Shown here piece by piece: positions 16,608-25,586 of a DNA stretch of 64,000 bases. The DNA is from Streptomyces physcomitrii. GTDB taxonomy: Bacteria; Actinomycetota; Actinomycetes; Streptomycetales; Streptomycetaceae. Position 1 is the first letter of the stretch; every line of letters starts with the position of its first letter. Position numbers and translations under genes: made by a program. Under the pieces are notes generated by a model that was not told where the DNA came from, did no database searches, and saw only the letters and a program-made list of their open reading frames with translations. The stretch is taken from contig NZ_JAAWWP010000002.1 of NCBI RefSeq assembly GCF_012273655.1, forward strand, positions 124,001-188,000. The letters run 5' to 3'.

Positions 16608-17227
16608 GCCAGGACCTCCTTCGCGGTGAGGACGCTCGCGCAGCGGGCGGCGGCGTACTCCAGCGCCATGCGGTGGTGGTCCGCGGTGAAGTCGGCGACG
16701 GCGTCGGCGACGAGGAAGGGCTGGATGTCGTGGGTGAAGGCCTCGACGGCGGTCATCAGGACGCCGACATGGGCGTAGACGCCGCAGAGGATGAGCTGGT
16801 CGCGGCCGTTCTCGCGCATCAGGTCCAGGAGCGGGGAGCGGAAGAAGGCGCTGTAGCGCCACTTGGTCAGCCGCCAGTCGGCCTCGGCGGGCGCCAGCTC
16901 CCCCACCACCTCGCGGTCGGCCGGTTCCGCGCGCATCCCCGGGCCCCAGAAGTCCGCGAGCAGGCCCCGCTCCTCGGCCGTCATGCTGCCGGGCTGGGCG
17001 GTGTACGCGACCGGGACGCCGAGCGCGGCGCAGCGTTCGCGTACCTCGGCGGCGTTGCGCACCAGCCAGCCGCGCACGCCCGCCGGAAAGGGCGCGAGGA
17101 AGTAGTGCTGCATGTCGTGGACGAGCAGCACCGCGCGGGCCGGATCAGGCGTCCACCGGGCGGTGTTGGCGGGCAGGTCACCGGCGGTGGGCGCCGGATA
17201 GGCCTCGATGGGCGGTATCCCTGGCAT
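16604..17227 (-). CDS. PhzD-type isochorismatase (ADIC to trans-2,3-dihydro-3-hydroxyanthranilate)
   Basis: The 207-residue isochorismatase-fold hydrolase starts at ATG 17227. Asp38 in [11 protein letters not shown], a Lys in [11 protein letters not shown] and the GVYAHVGVL turn correspond to the PhzD/EntB active site. It removes pyruvate from ADIC to give DHHA. Its stop overlaps the start of the PhzE-type gene, so the two are co-translated. There is no carrier domain as in EntB, which is consistent with PhzD. A repeat-containing 104-bp gap separates it from the ketoreductase upstream. Confidence 0.86.
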   Translation of the reverse strand: MPGIPPIEAYPAPTAGDLPANTARWTPDPARAVLLVHDMQHYFLAPFPAGVRGWLVRNAAEVRERCAALGVPVAYTAQPGSMTAEERGLLADFWGPGMRAEPADREVVGELAPAEADWRLTKWRYSAFFRSPLLDLMRENGRDQLILCGVYAHVGVLMTAVEAFTHDIQPFLVADAVADFTADHHRMALEYAAARCASVLTAKEVLA

Positions 17228-17248
17228 GGCTTCGCTCCCCGTTCCTGT

Positions 17249-17315
17249 CGCGCGTACGGCTCGTGACGCGTACGCCTGTTGTCGCGTACGGCTCGTGACG
17301 CGTACGGCTCGTGAC
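17249..17315. repeat. Short direct repeats in the PhzD leader
   Basis: CGCGTACGGCTCGTGACG starts at 17249, 17281 and 17298, in the spacer between ketoreductase and PhzD-type genes. Each copy contains partly self-complementary CGTACG and CGCG steps. It may be expansion of a small element; no function is shown. Confidence 0.5.
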
Positions 17316-17331
17316 GTGGGCGGCGGCCGGG

Positions 17332-18105
17332 TCAGCCGCTCAGGCCGCCGTTGATCTCGACGACCTGGCCGGTGAGGTAGGACGCCCGGTCCGAGACCAG
17401 GAAGGCGACCAGGTCGGCGACCTCCTCGGGGGTGCCGGCCCGGCCGAGCGGGATGTTCGCGAGGTGGCGCTCGGTCACCTCCGCGGGCAGGGCGGCCGTC
17501 ATGTCGGTGTCGATCAGGCCGGGCGCCACGGTGTTGGCCCGGATCCCGTACCGGCCGCACTCCTTGGCGAGCGAGCGGGTGAGGCCGATGATCCCCGCCT
17601 TGGAGGCCGCGTAGTTGGTCTGGGCGGCGCTGCCGTGCACCCCGGCGATGGAGGAGAGCGTGACGACGGCGCCGCGGCGGCGCTTCATCAGCGCGAAGAC
17701 GGCCGCCCGGCAGACGTGGAAGGTGCCGGTGAGGTTGGTGTCCACCACGCCGTGCCACTCCTCCTCGCTCATCAGGGCGAGCGGGCGGTCCCGGGTGATC
17801 CCGGCGGAGGTGACGACGGCCGACAGCGGGCCGAGCTCCCGCTCGGTCCCGGCGACGAACTCCTTCACCTCCCCGAACTCGGAGACGTCGACCCGCCGGT
17901 GGTGGACGCGGGCCCCCGCCTCCTCGGCCGCCTTGGCCGCGGACTCGGCGGCCGCGGTGTCGGAGCGGTAGCAGAAGGCGAGGTCGTAGCCGTCCTCGGC
18001 GAGGCGGAGCACGACCGCGCGTCCGATGCCCCGGGAGCCGCCGGTCACCAGCGCGACCGGGCGGGCGGCGGGCGCGGGCGACCCGCCCGTGCCGGTGCCG
18101 CTCAC
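17332..18105 (-). CDS. FabG-type 3-oxoacyl-ACP reductase (SDR)
   Basis: The 257-residue classical SDR starts at GTG 18105, overlapping the ACP stop by four bases. [11 protein letters not shown] binds NADPH, and the catalytic Ser and YAASKAG Tyr-Lys pair are present. The C-terminal [10 protein letters not shown] is typical of FabG. Coupling with ACP, KS and KS-beta indicates that it reduces a beta-keto group on the carrier of this pathway. No dehydratase gene is visible in the window, so the product may keep beta-hydroxyls or borrow a fatty-acid-synthase dehydratase. Confidence 0.85.
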   Translation of the reverse strand: MSGTGTGGSPAPAARPVALVTGGSRGIGRAVVLRLAEDGYDLAFCYRSDTAAAESAAKAAEEAGARVHHRRVDVSEFGEVKEFVAGTERELGPLSAVVTSAGITRDRPLALMSEEEWHGVVDTNLTGTFHVCRAAVFALMKRRRGAVVTLSSIAGVHGSAAQTNYAASKAGIIGLTRSLAKECGRYGIRANTVAPGLIDTDMTAALPAEVTERHLANIPLGRAGTPEEVADLVAFLVSDRASYLTGQVVEINGGLSG

Positions 18106-18371
18106 CGCGCCGACCCGGTGCTCAGACCGGCCTCGACGAGTTCGCGGACGAGCTGGAAGCTGCCCATCTCGGTCAGCTGCGATTCGTCGATCTTCACGCC
18201 GAAGTGCTCCTCGACCCGTACGGCGATCTCCAGCGAGATCAGCGAGTCGACGTCCAGGTCCTCCTTGAAGCGCGCCTCGTCGGTGACTTCCTCGACGGGC
18301 AGTTCCAGGGCCCCGGCGACGACGGTGCGCAGCTCCTCGACGTCGAGCTGCGTGTCGGTGTGGTCGGCCAT
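18102..18371 (-). CDS. Acyl carrier protein
   Basis: The 89-residue protein has the phosphopantetheine site [10 protein letters not shown] (Ser near residue 43) and the four-helix ACP profile. It starts at ATG 18371 and overlaps the ketoreductase gene. It is probably the extension carrier for the KS/KS-beta pair. The separate N-terminal carrier domain of the 20551-22797 protein may instead hold the starter. Confidence 0.88.
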   Translation of the reverse strand: MADHTDTQLDVEELRTVVAGALELPVEEVTDEARFKEDLDVDSLISLEIAVRVEEHFGVKIDESQLTEMGSFQLVRELVEAGLSTGSAR

Positions 18372-18401
18372 GCGGTGACTCCTCGGCTGGGTGGGGTGGG
18401 A

Positions 18402-19424
18402 TCAGGCGGTACGGGCGGGGCCGCTGAGGAAGACCGCGGCGACCGCGTCGTCCTCGGGGCCTCCGCAGGTGGCGAGCGCGGTGTGGGCGGCGTGGGTGTC
18501 GAAGTGGGCGACCGCGGCGGCGGCCTGGAGCAGGCCGAGCGCGCCGGAGCAGAGGCCGAGCGAGGCGGTCGGGTCGAGGACGGCCGCGGCCCGGACCGGG
18601 GGCGGGTCCTCGGGCGCGCTCTCCTCGCCGGCCGGGCGGTCGGTGAGCCACAGGTCGACGGCGGGCCCGGGGGCCTCGGCCCCGTCCGTGCGGCCGGGGC
18701 CGCCCGCGCGGGCGGCGGTGACGGCCGCGGTCAGGTCCGCGCCGCGGGCGCAGCCGGACAGGGTGGCGCGGACCCGGGCGCCGCGGGCGGCGGCGTGCTC
18801 GGCCGTCTCGACCACCAGGGCGACCGCGCCGTCCACGGCGGCCGCGCCGAGGAGCTTGGCCACCGCCTCGCCGTCCGGCTCCACGCCGACCACCAGGGCG
18901 GTCTCGGCGCGGCCCGCGACGAGCAGCGCGCGGGCCCAGTAGAGGGCGTCCAGGCCGCTGGTGGGGCCGTTGCACAGGGTGACGCTCGGGCCGCGCAGCC
19001 CGTGGGCCATGGCGACCGATCCGGCGATCACATTGCTGGAGGTCTGCGGCAGTCCCATCGGGGCGAGGCCGAGCACGGTGTCCCGGGCGATGATGTCGGC
19101 GAAGGAGCAGACGCTGTCCAGGATGCCGAAGTTGCTGCTGACCACGACGGCGGTGGCGTCGCCGTTTCCGGTGTATCCGGCGGAGCCGTCCTCGCCGAGC
19201 AGTCCGGCGTCCCGCAGGGCGGGCGCGGCGGTGCGCAGGGCGAGCCGGGAGGCGCGGTCCTTGTGCCGCAGATCGCGTCCGAGCAGTCCGGTACGGGGGT
19301 CGAAGCCGCCCTCGCGGACGGTGCCGAGGAGTTCATCGGGCAGGGTGAGACCGGGGACGGCCAGGCCCACGCCGGTGACGACGGCCTCGCGGCGGGCGGG
19401 CGCCGGGGAGTGTGCGCTGCTCAT
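18402..19424 (-). CDS. KS-beta / chain-length-factor-like dead ketosynthase
   Basis: The 340-residue thiolase-fold protein starts at ATG 19424, overlapping the KS stop by four bases. Aligned with the FabF-type GPSxxxATACTSG stretch it reads GPSVTLCNGPTSG, so the nucleophilic Cys is Pro (near residue 152). Neither the HGTGT nor the GHxxGA His motif is present; the latter region reads PTASLGLCSGALG. It cannot condense alone and should pair with the 19421-20554 KS as a chain-length factor, as in type II and highly reducing type II PKS systems. Confidence 0.8.
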   Translation of the reverse strand: MSSAHSPAPARREAVVTGVGLAVPGLTLPDELLGTVREGGFDPRTGLLGRDLRHKDRASRLALRTAAPALRDAGLLGEDGSAGYTGNGDATAVVVSSNFGILDSVCSFADIIARDTVLGLAPMGLPQTSSNVIAGSVAMAHGLRGPSVTLCNGPTSGLDALYWARALLVAGRAETALVVGVEPDGEAVAKLLGAAAVDGAVALVVETAEHAAARGARVRATLSGCARGADLTAAVTAARAGGPGRTDGAEAPGPAVDLWLTDRPAGEESAPEDPPPVRAAAVLDPTASLGLCSGALGLLQAAAAVAHFDTHAAHTALATCGGPEDDAVAAVFLSGPARTA

Positions 19425-20554
19425 CGTGCTGCCTCCAGGATCGCGGCGGCGTTGATCCCGCCGAAGCCGAACGCGTCGATCTGGGCGAGCCCCAGCTCGG
19501 CGGTGGCGGCCTCCTCGCGCACCAGGCGCAGACCGGCGGCCTCCTCGATGGGGTCGGTGAGGCCGAGGACCGGCGGCACCTGGCCGCGCTGCAGGGCGAG
19601 CGCGCCCATGGCGAGGCTCAGCAGCCCGGAGCCGCCGAGGGTGTGGCCGGTCATCGACTTGATGGCGGTCATCAGCGGCCCGCCGGGAGCCGGGAACATC
19701 CGCGAGAGGACGGCGGCCTCGGTGGAGTCGTTCTTCGGGGTGCCGCTGCCGTGCAGCAGGACGAGGTCGATGTCGGCCGGGTCGATCTCGGCCCGCCGGT
19801 GGGTCTCGCGCAGGACGCGGGCGATGCCCTCCGGGTCGGGGGCGGTGGAGTGCTGGGCGTCGCAGTTCATGCCGACCGCGCGCAGCCGCCCGTGCACCCG
19901 GCGGCCGGGGGCGGCCTCGCGGGTGAGCACCACCGCGACCGCGCCCTCGCCCATCAGCATGCCGCGGTGCGAGCGGTCGAAGGGGCGCAGCGCCTCGGGC
20001 ACGTCGTTCTGGACCCGGTCGAGGGTGCCGAAGGCGCTCTCGCCGATGGCGTCGGTCCCCGCCACCACCACGGTGTCGGCCTCGCCCAGCTCGATCAGAT
20101 CGGTCCCCATGGCGAGCGCGTAGAGGGTGGCCGCGCAGGCGTTGGCGAAGGTGTACGTACGGGTGGCGCCGTAGCGCTCGCGCAGGGCGGTGCCGAAGTG
20201 CAGCGCGTCCGGCTCCAGCGGGGCGCCCTCGCGCCACCACAGTTCGGCGCTGCGCTGCTCCTGGAGGGTGGTGCCGACCAGGACGGGCACCTCGGCGAGG
20301 TCCTCGGAATGACCGGCGTCGGCGAGGGCCTGGTCGATCGCCGCGAGCAGCCAGCGGGTGGCGCGGCCGGGCTCGTCGACGCCGGGCCGGGCGCGGTCGT
20401 GGATCTCGTAGGCCTGCCGGGCGCGGTACTTCTCGTGGTCGAAGACCTGGAGGGGGCCGAGGCCGCCGCGCCCCGCGCACAGCGAGTCGAAGATCCCGGC
20501 GGGGGTGCCGCCGACACAGGCGAGGGCTCCCATCCCGGTGATGTCCCAGCTCAT
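19421..20554 (-). CDS. 3-oxoacyl-ACP synthase (KS-alpha), active triad intact
   Basis: The 377-residue FabF-like protein starts at ATG 20554, overlapping the stop of the fused ligase gene. Nucleophile Cys lies in FANACAATLYAL (about residue 138), one His in LLHGSGTPKND (about 268) and the other in MTGHTLGGSG (about 302). It is the elongation partner of the dead KS-beta downstream. The compact size and order ligase-KS-KSbeta-ACP-KR recall aryl-primed type II systems such as aryl polyenes. The extender and number of cycles cannot be read from sequence. Confidence 0.85.
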   Translation of the reverse strand: MSWDITGMGALACVGGTPAGIFDSLCAGRGGLGPLQVFDHEKYRARQAYEIHDRARPGVDEPGRATRWLLAAIDQALADAGHSEDLAEVPVLVGTTLQEQRSAELWWREGAPLEPDALHFGTALRERYGATRTYTFANACAATLYALAMGTDLIELGEADTVVVAGTDAIGESAFGTLDRVQNDVPEALRPFDRSHRGMLMGEGAVAVVLTREAAPGRRVHGRLRAVGMNCDAQHSTAPDPEGIARVLRETHRRAEIDPADIDLVLLHGSGTPKNDSTEAAVLSRMFPAPGGPLMTAIKSMTGHTLGGSGLLSLAMGALALQRGQVPPVLGLTDPIEEAAGLRLVREEAATAELGLAQIDAFGFGGINAAAILEAAR

Positions 20555-22797
20555 TTTGCCTGCTCCCGAAGTCGGTGGGCGGCCACCTTGCCGGTGGTCG
20601 TGGTGGGCAGCGCCTCGACGAACTCCAGCCGCGCCGGGCGCTTGTAGGAGGCGAGGCCGGACCGGATACGGGAGCGCACCGCGCGGCGTACGGCCTCGTG
20701 GTCGCCGGCCTGCTCGGGGACGAGGAAGGCCACCGCGCTCTCCAGTCCGTCGGCGTCGCGGGCGGCGACCACGGCGCAGTCGCGGACCCCGTCGACCGCG
20801 CGCATCACGGCCTCGATCTCGGCCGGGGGGACCTTGTAGCCGCCGAGGTTGAGGACGTCGTCGACGCGGCACAGGTGGGTGAGGCCGCCGTCGGGGTCCC
20901 GGCGGACCAGGTCGCCGGTGTAGGCGCCGCCGTCCGCGAAGGTGACCCGGTCGGCCTCGGGGCGGTTGAGGTAGCCGAGCGAGACGGTGGGGCCCGCGAT
21001 GTGCAGCCGGCCCTCGGTGCCGTCGGGCACCGGCCGCCCCGCCTCGTCGCGGACGGTGGCGACGACGCCGGGGACGGGCATGCCCGCCCGGCCCGGCATC
21101 GGGCGGTCCGGCGGGGTGGCGACGACCACGTGCATCAGCTCGGTGGCGCCGAGGCAGTTGAGCACCGGGGCGCCGAAGGTGTCCTGGATCCGCAGGTACA
21201 GCTCGGCCGGGCAGTTCTCCCCCGCGGTCAGGCACAGCCGCAGCGCGGCCACCGCCTCCTCGCCGGGCCCGAGGACGTCCAGCAGGGCCGCGTAGAGGCG
21301 CGGTACGGAGCAGAGCACCGTCGGGCGGTGGCGGCGCAGGGCGGCGGTGACGGCGCGCGGGTCGACCGCGCCGCCGATCAGGACGGTCCGCGCACCGGCG
21401 TCCAGGGCGCACAGGACGGAGCTGCCGAAGCCGTAGCCGAAGGACATCCGGGCGGTGGAGAGCACGATGTCCTCGGCGCGCAGGGCGAGTTGGGCGCCGA
21501 AGCTGTCCAGCATGGCGGTGATCCCGGCGGCGGAGTGCTGCACGCCCTTGGGCTCCCCGGTGCTGCCGGAGGTGTACTGGATCAGGGCGGCCCGGTCGGC
21601 GCGGTGCACCGCGGGCTCCCCGGCGAGTCCGGGGCGGCGGGCGCCGTTGGGGCCGCCGCCGCGCAGCCCGGCGCGGACCTCCTCGCCGGTGAGCAGGACG
21701 CGGCCCCCGGCCGCCCGGGCGGAGGCCGGATCCCGGTGCGCCGGGGCGGAGTCCAGGTGGAGGACCCCGGCGGCGCAGTCCGCGGCGATGTGCTCCCGTT
21801 CGCCCTCGCCGAGCAGGGGGCTGACCGGTACGGGGACGCAGCCGTGCCACCAGAGCCCGAGGACCGCGGCGACGGTGGCCACCGAGTCCTCGGCGACGAC
21901 CACCGCGCGGGTACCGGGCGCCACCCCGAGCCCCGCCAGCGCTCCGGCGTAGCCGCGGGCCGCCTCGTACAGCTCGCGGTAGCCGATGTCGCCGAGGGCG
22001 GGGTCGGTGTAGGCGGTCCGGTCGCCGTGCCCGGCGTCGAGGTGACGGCCGACGAGGCGCCGGACCAGGTCGGTGGGGGCCGGAGGTGCCTGGGGGGTGG
22101 TGGGGGGCGGCGATGTGCGCGGGCGTCTCCCGGCTGCCGGGACGGGGGCGGTGTCCGGCGCGGGGGCGGTGTCCGGCGCGCGGTCGGCGCGCGGCACGCG
22201 GTCGGCGCTCGGCGCGGCGTCGGTGTCCGGAACACGGTCGGGGTCCGGAACGGCGTCGGCGCCCGGAACGCGGTCGGCGCCCGGCAGTTGCTCCCCCGCG
22301 GGCGCCGGGGCACGCGAGGCACCGGTGGCGGGAGGGCTGTCCGTACCGGAGGGACCGCCCCCGCCGGAGGGACCGCCCCCATGGGAGAGACCGGCGCCGC
22401 CGGAAGCCTTCTCCGTACGGGCAGCCTTCTCCGTACCGGAAGCACTCTCCGTACCGGAAGCCTTCTCCGTACCGGAAGCACTCTCCGTACCGGAAGCCTT
22501 CTCCGTGCCGGAAGCACGCACCGCACCCGGCAGGCCGCCCGTACCCGAAGGGCTCCCCGTCGCGAGCAGGCCCGCCGCGTCGAGGACGCTGTCGACCGCG
22601 GCGAACTCCTCGTCGGCGAGGGCGAGTCCGAAGCTGCGCTCGATGCGCGCGGCGATCTCCACCTTCTCCAGGGAGTCCAGGTTCAGGTCCTGCCGGAAGG
22701 AGGCGTCGGCGGGTATCTCGGCGAGGTCGAGTTCGAGAACGGTGGCCACGATGTGGCGCAGCCGCTCCACGGCGTCGGATGTCCGCTCAGGGGGCAC
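20551..22797 (-). CDS. Carrier-domain / benzoate-CoA-ligase-like adenylation fusion with repeat linker
   Basis: The 748-residue protein starts at ATG 22797. Residues 1-80 are a carrier domain with Ser42 in NLDSLEK. Residues about 80-235 are a low-complexity, Pro/Ala/Asp-rich linker containing hexapeptide repeats (ASGTEK/ASGTES). Residues about 240-748 are an ANL adenylation domain with YTSGSTGEPKG near 404 and a C-terminal TTTTGKVAAHRL Lys motif. It resembles benzoate-CoA ligases, so it probably activates 3-hydroxyanthranilate or another aryl acid and loads it on its own or a partner carrier. It is the first gene of the minus-strand operon. Confidence 0.82.
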   Translation of the reverse strand: MPPERTSDAVERLRHIVATVLELDLAEIPADASFRQDLNLDSLEKVEIAARIERSFGLALADEEFAAVDSVLDAAGLLATGSPSGTGGLPGAVRASGTEKASGTESASGTEKASGTESASGTEKAARTEKASGGAGLSHGGGPSGGGGPSGTDSPPATGASRAPAPAGEQLPGADRVPGADAVPDPDRVPDTDAAPSADRVPRADRAPDTAPAPDTAPVPAAGRRPRTSPPPTTPQAPPAPTDLVRRLVGRHLDAGHGDRTAYTDPALGDIGYRELYEAARGYAGALAGLGVAPGTRAVVVAEDSVATVAAVLGLWWHGCVPVPVSPLLGEGEREHIAADCAAGVLHLDSAPAHRDPASARAAGGRVLLTGEEVRAGLRGGGPNGARRPGLAGEPAVHRADRAALIQYTSGSTGEPKGVQHSAAGITAMLDSFGAQLALRAEDIVLSTARMSFGYGFGSSVLCALDAGARTVLIGGAVDPRAVTAALRRHRPTVLCSVPRLYAALLDVLGPGEEAVAALRLCLTAGENCPAELYLRIQDTFGAPVLNCLGATELMHVVVATPPDRPMPGRAGMPVPGVVATVRDEAGRPVPDGTEGRLHIAGPTVSLGYLNRPEADRVTFADGGAYTGDLVRRDPDGGLTHLCRVDDVLNLGGYKVPPAEIEAVMRAVDGVRDCAVVAARDADGLESAVAFLVPEQAGDHEAVRRAVRSRIRSGLASYKRPARLEFVEALPTTTTGKVAAHRLREQAK
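22400..22517. repeat. 18-bp tandem repeat encoding a hexapeptide linker
   Basis: Six consecutive 18-bp units of the form CCGGAAG(CCT/CAC)TCTCCGTA begin at 22400, followed by a partial unit. They encode alternating SGTEKA and SGTESA in the linker of the fused carrier-ligase. The near-identical DNA indicates recent slippage or expansion in frame. Confidence 0.85.
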
Positions 22798-23231
22798 GGG
22801 CGCGCTCCTTGTCGGGCCGGGGGGCCTTCCGGTGGCAACGGCTCCGGGTCTTCCGGAGAGCCGTCAGGACCGTAGCCGAGCCGGATTCGGTGCGGCAGCG
22901 ACCGTCCGGGAGTCCGTCAAGTCCGTTTCTGGGGAGGGCTGTCGGTGCTTGTGCGACCGGTTCCGCAGAGCGCGCGGGGGCCGCGCCCGGGCGGGCGGGC
23001 GCCGACCTGACGCACTTTCCGCACCGTGCTGGCGGCCGCCGGGAGCCCGCCCTAGCTTTCCGTGGACGAGCCGCCGCCGCGGACTGCCCGTGCCAGGGCC
23101 GCACCGGCGACGGCTTGTCCGGTGCCCGCGCCGGGGCGCACCGCGCACCGGTGCCGCACGGGGTGCCGGCGCGGCACCGGCCCGGTGGTGACGTCCACGG
23201 AAGATTTCCCCGATCGAAGTCAGGTGATCTC

Positions 23232-24932
23232 ATGCCGCTCACGCCCAAAACGATGCTGACCCCGCAGGCGCGCCAAGACCTCGCGGAGCTTTCCGGTCTC
23301 GGCGGCGGCAATGCCTGGCGGATCGCCGCCGAGACGAATCCGGCGGCGGACCTTCCGGTGCTGCTCGCCGACAAGCCGCTGGCCGGTACGGACGGGGAGT
23401 TGCGCACGGAGTTCAGCCTGCGCGAGCTGGACGCCCTGGCCGACGCCTGGTCGGCCTGGTACCTGGACCGGGGGGTGGGGCCGCGCGACCGGGTCGGCGT
23501 CTTCCTCGCGGACACCTTCGCGTACCAGGTGCATCTGACGGCGCTTGCCCGGATCGGCGCGATCGGCGTACTGATCAACGGCCGGATGCTGCCCGAGCTC
23601 GCCCTCGGCCTGGTCCGGCGCACCGGCGCCGTCGGCCTGTTCACCGACCGGGAGCGGCTGGCCCTGTTCGGCGGGCGCGAGCGCGAACTGCCCGAGCTGC
23701 GCTGGACCGCCCTGGACGAGGAGGTGGGGGTGCTCGGCGCCCGCGCCCCGCGCCCCGCGGACCTGTTCCGGCACGGCGACGACGACGCCGTCGTCATCTG
23801 CCACTCCTCGGGGACCACCGGCAATCCCAAGCCGGTGATCTGGACCCACCGCCAGAGCGTCTCGGGCGCCTGCTACCGGCTGCTCAACCACCCGGAGCCG
23901 GAGGACGTCCTGGTGCTCGCGGGCGCGCCGCAGTCGCACTCCAGCGCCATCGCCTTCACCTACTACTCGCTGCTCGCCGGGGTGCCCACCGTCGGCTGGT
24001 CCGACCCGACCGGGCCGGGCATCGCCCGGGGCTGCGCCACCCACCGCCCGAGCGTGGTCCTCGCCTTCAACGAGGCCCTCTCGCACCTGGCGACCCATGA
24101 GCCCGACCCGGCGGACTTCGCCTCCGTCGAGGTGTGGGTGAACCTCGGGGACTGCGGCCACGACGCGCACATGCGGCGGCTGATGGCGCTCGGACGCACC
24201 GCCGTCGAGGGCGGGCACGTACCCGGTTCGATCATCGACGACGGCCTCGGCTCCTCCGAGCTGGGCTGGGCCGCGCTGCGCAAGGTCCTCACCCAGGACT
24301 CCCCGGCGCGCGCCCGGCACCTGGGCACCCGGGTGCCGATCGCCGAGGTGGCGGTGCTCCACGAGGACGGCACCGAGGCGGGCCCGGACGAGGTCGGCCT
24401 GCTCGGGGTGCGCAGCGAGTCGGTGGCCCACGGCTACTGGAACGACTCCGACACCACCTACCGGTCGATGCTCTCCGGCTACTGGCTCTCCGGCGACCTG
24501 GTGCGCCGCTCGGCCGACGGCGAGTTCTACCACGTGGACCGGGCGGTGGACCGGATCCGCACCGCGGAGGGCGACGGCTACTCGGCCCTGATGGAGGAGG
24601 AACTGCTGCTCGGCATCGAGGAGTTGGCCGACTGCTCGGTGGTCGCGGGACAGGACCGCGGCCGCACCGTACCGGTGGGACTGGTGACGCTCCGTCAGGA
24701 CGTGGCGCCCGAGGCGCTGTTGCGGCGGGCCAACGCGATCCTGACGGAGGCCGGGCAGCCCGCGCTGGCGCTCCTGGAGATCGCGCCCTCCCCCGAGGAC
24801 GTCCCGCTCGGCCCGACCGGCAAGGTGCTCAAGCGCCAACTGCGGGAGAGGTACGCGGACTTGGCGGAGTACCGCCCGGCCGACCCGGCGGCGGTGGCCC
24901 GCGCCGAGGGCACCGCGGCGGCGGGCGCGTGA
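23232..24932 (+). CDS. AMP-dependent acyl/aryl ligase
   Basis: The 566-residue ANL enzyme starts at ATG 23232. The P-loop CHSSGTTGNPKP is near residue 190, YWLSGDLV supplies the A8-like Asp region, and PLGPTGKVLKRQL holds the C-terminal Lys. It is divergent from the carrier-ligase operon. The substrate is unknown; a second aryl or acyl acid of the 3-hydroxyanthranilate pathway is plausible. It is translationally coupled to the hotdog thioesterase, so it may form CoA or carrier thioesters that the thioesterase edits or releases. Confidence 0.82.
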   Translation: MPLTPKTMLTPQARQDLAELSGLGGGNAWRIAAETNPAADLPVLLADKPLAGTDGELRTEFSLRELDALADAWSAWYLDRGVGPRDRVGVFLADTFAYQVHLTALARIGAIGVLINGRMLPELALGLVRRTGAVGLFTDRERLALFGGRERELPELRWTALDEEVGVLGARAPRPADLFRHGDDDAVVICHSSGTTGNPKPVIWTHRQSVSGACYRLLNHPEPEDVLVLAGAPQSHSSAIAFTYYSLLAGVPTVGWSDPTGPGIARGCATHRPSVVLAFNEALSHLATHEPDPADFASVEVWVNLGDCGHDAHMRRLMALGRTAVEGGHVPGSIIDDGLGSSELGWAALRKVLTQDSPARARHLGTRVPIAEVAVLHEDGTEAGPDEVGLLGVRSESVAHGYWNDSDTTYRSMLSGYWLSGDLVRRSADGEFYHVDRAVDRIRTAEGDGYSALMEEELLLGIEELADCSVVAGQDRGRTVPVGLVTLRQDVAPEALLRRANAILTEAGQPALALLEIAPSPEDVPLGPTGKVLKRQLRERYADLAEYRPADPAAVARAEGTAAAGA

Positions 24933-25447
24933 GCGCGTCCTCCGCCGCGGCGACCGGACCGGGGGCCGCGGTCCCCGGTCCGGCGGACCCGCTCGGCGCC
25001 ATGCCGGACGGCCCCTCCGAGGCGGTCGCGGCCTGGGTCAACGAGGCCGGGGCCGCGACCCTGGCCGGGCGGATGGGCATGGTCTTCCAGGAGGCCGGCC
25101 CCGAGCGGGTGGTGGCGACCATGCCGGTGGCCGGGAACACGCAGTTGCAGCGGATCCTGCACGGCGGGGCCTCGGCGGCCTTCGCGGAGTCGCTCGGCTC
25201 GCTGGGCGCGGCGCTGCACGCCGGTGCGGGGCGGATCGCCGTCGGGGTGGACCTCAACGCCACCCACCACCGGCCGGTGCGCTCCGGCACGGTGACGGGG
25301 GTCGCGACCGCGCTGCACCTCGGCGACTCCTCCGCCAGCTACGAGGTCGTGGTCACCGACGAGGCGGGCCGCCGGGTCTGCACGGCGCGGCTCACCTGCG
25401 CCCTGCACGGCGCACGCGGGCGCGTACGCGGGCGCGAGCGCGGGTGA
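24929..25447 (+). CDS. Hotdog-fold thioesterase (PaaI / 4-hydroxybenzoyl-CoA thioesterase type)
   Basis: The 172-residue protein begins at GTG 24929, overlapping the stop of the ligase. The HGGASAAFAESLG helix and GVDLNATHHRPVRSGTV strand are characteristic of PaaI-type thioesterases that act on aryl-CoA or carrier thioesters. The N-terminal 30 residues are Ala/Pro-rich and probably disordered. It probably releases or proofreads the aryl acid activated by the upstream ligase. Confidence 0.82.
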   Translation: MSASSAAATGPGAAVPGPADPLGAMPDGPSEAVAAWVNEAGAATLAGRMGMVFQEAGPERVVATMPVAGNTQLQRILHGGASAAFAESLGSLGAALHAGAGRIAVGVDLNATHHRPVRSGTVTGVATALHLGDSSASYEVVVTDEAGRRVCTARLTCALHGARGRVRGRERG

Positions 25448-25586
25448 CGCAAAGGCGCGCCTGCGGACCACGGCGGGGGCCGGAGCCGAAGAGACTGTTC
25501 CCGTCCCTGGGCCCTGCCACGAACTCGGCCTCCGACTCCGCGGCCTGACACCCCATCGAGCTGCACAGATCCCCGAGGAATACCCC

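Noticed and set aside
14706..17227. Phenazine cluster
   Set aside because: PhzE- and PhzD-type genes are present, but no phzF, phzA/B or phzG homolog is seen; the EntA-like SDR points to 3-hydroxyanthranilate.
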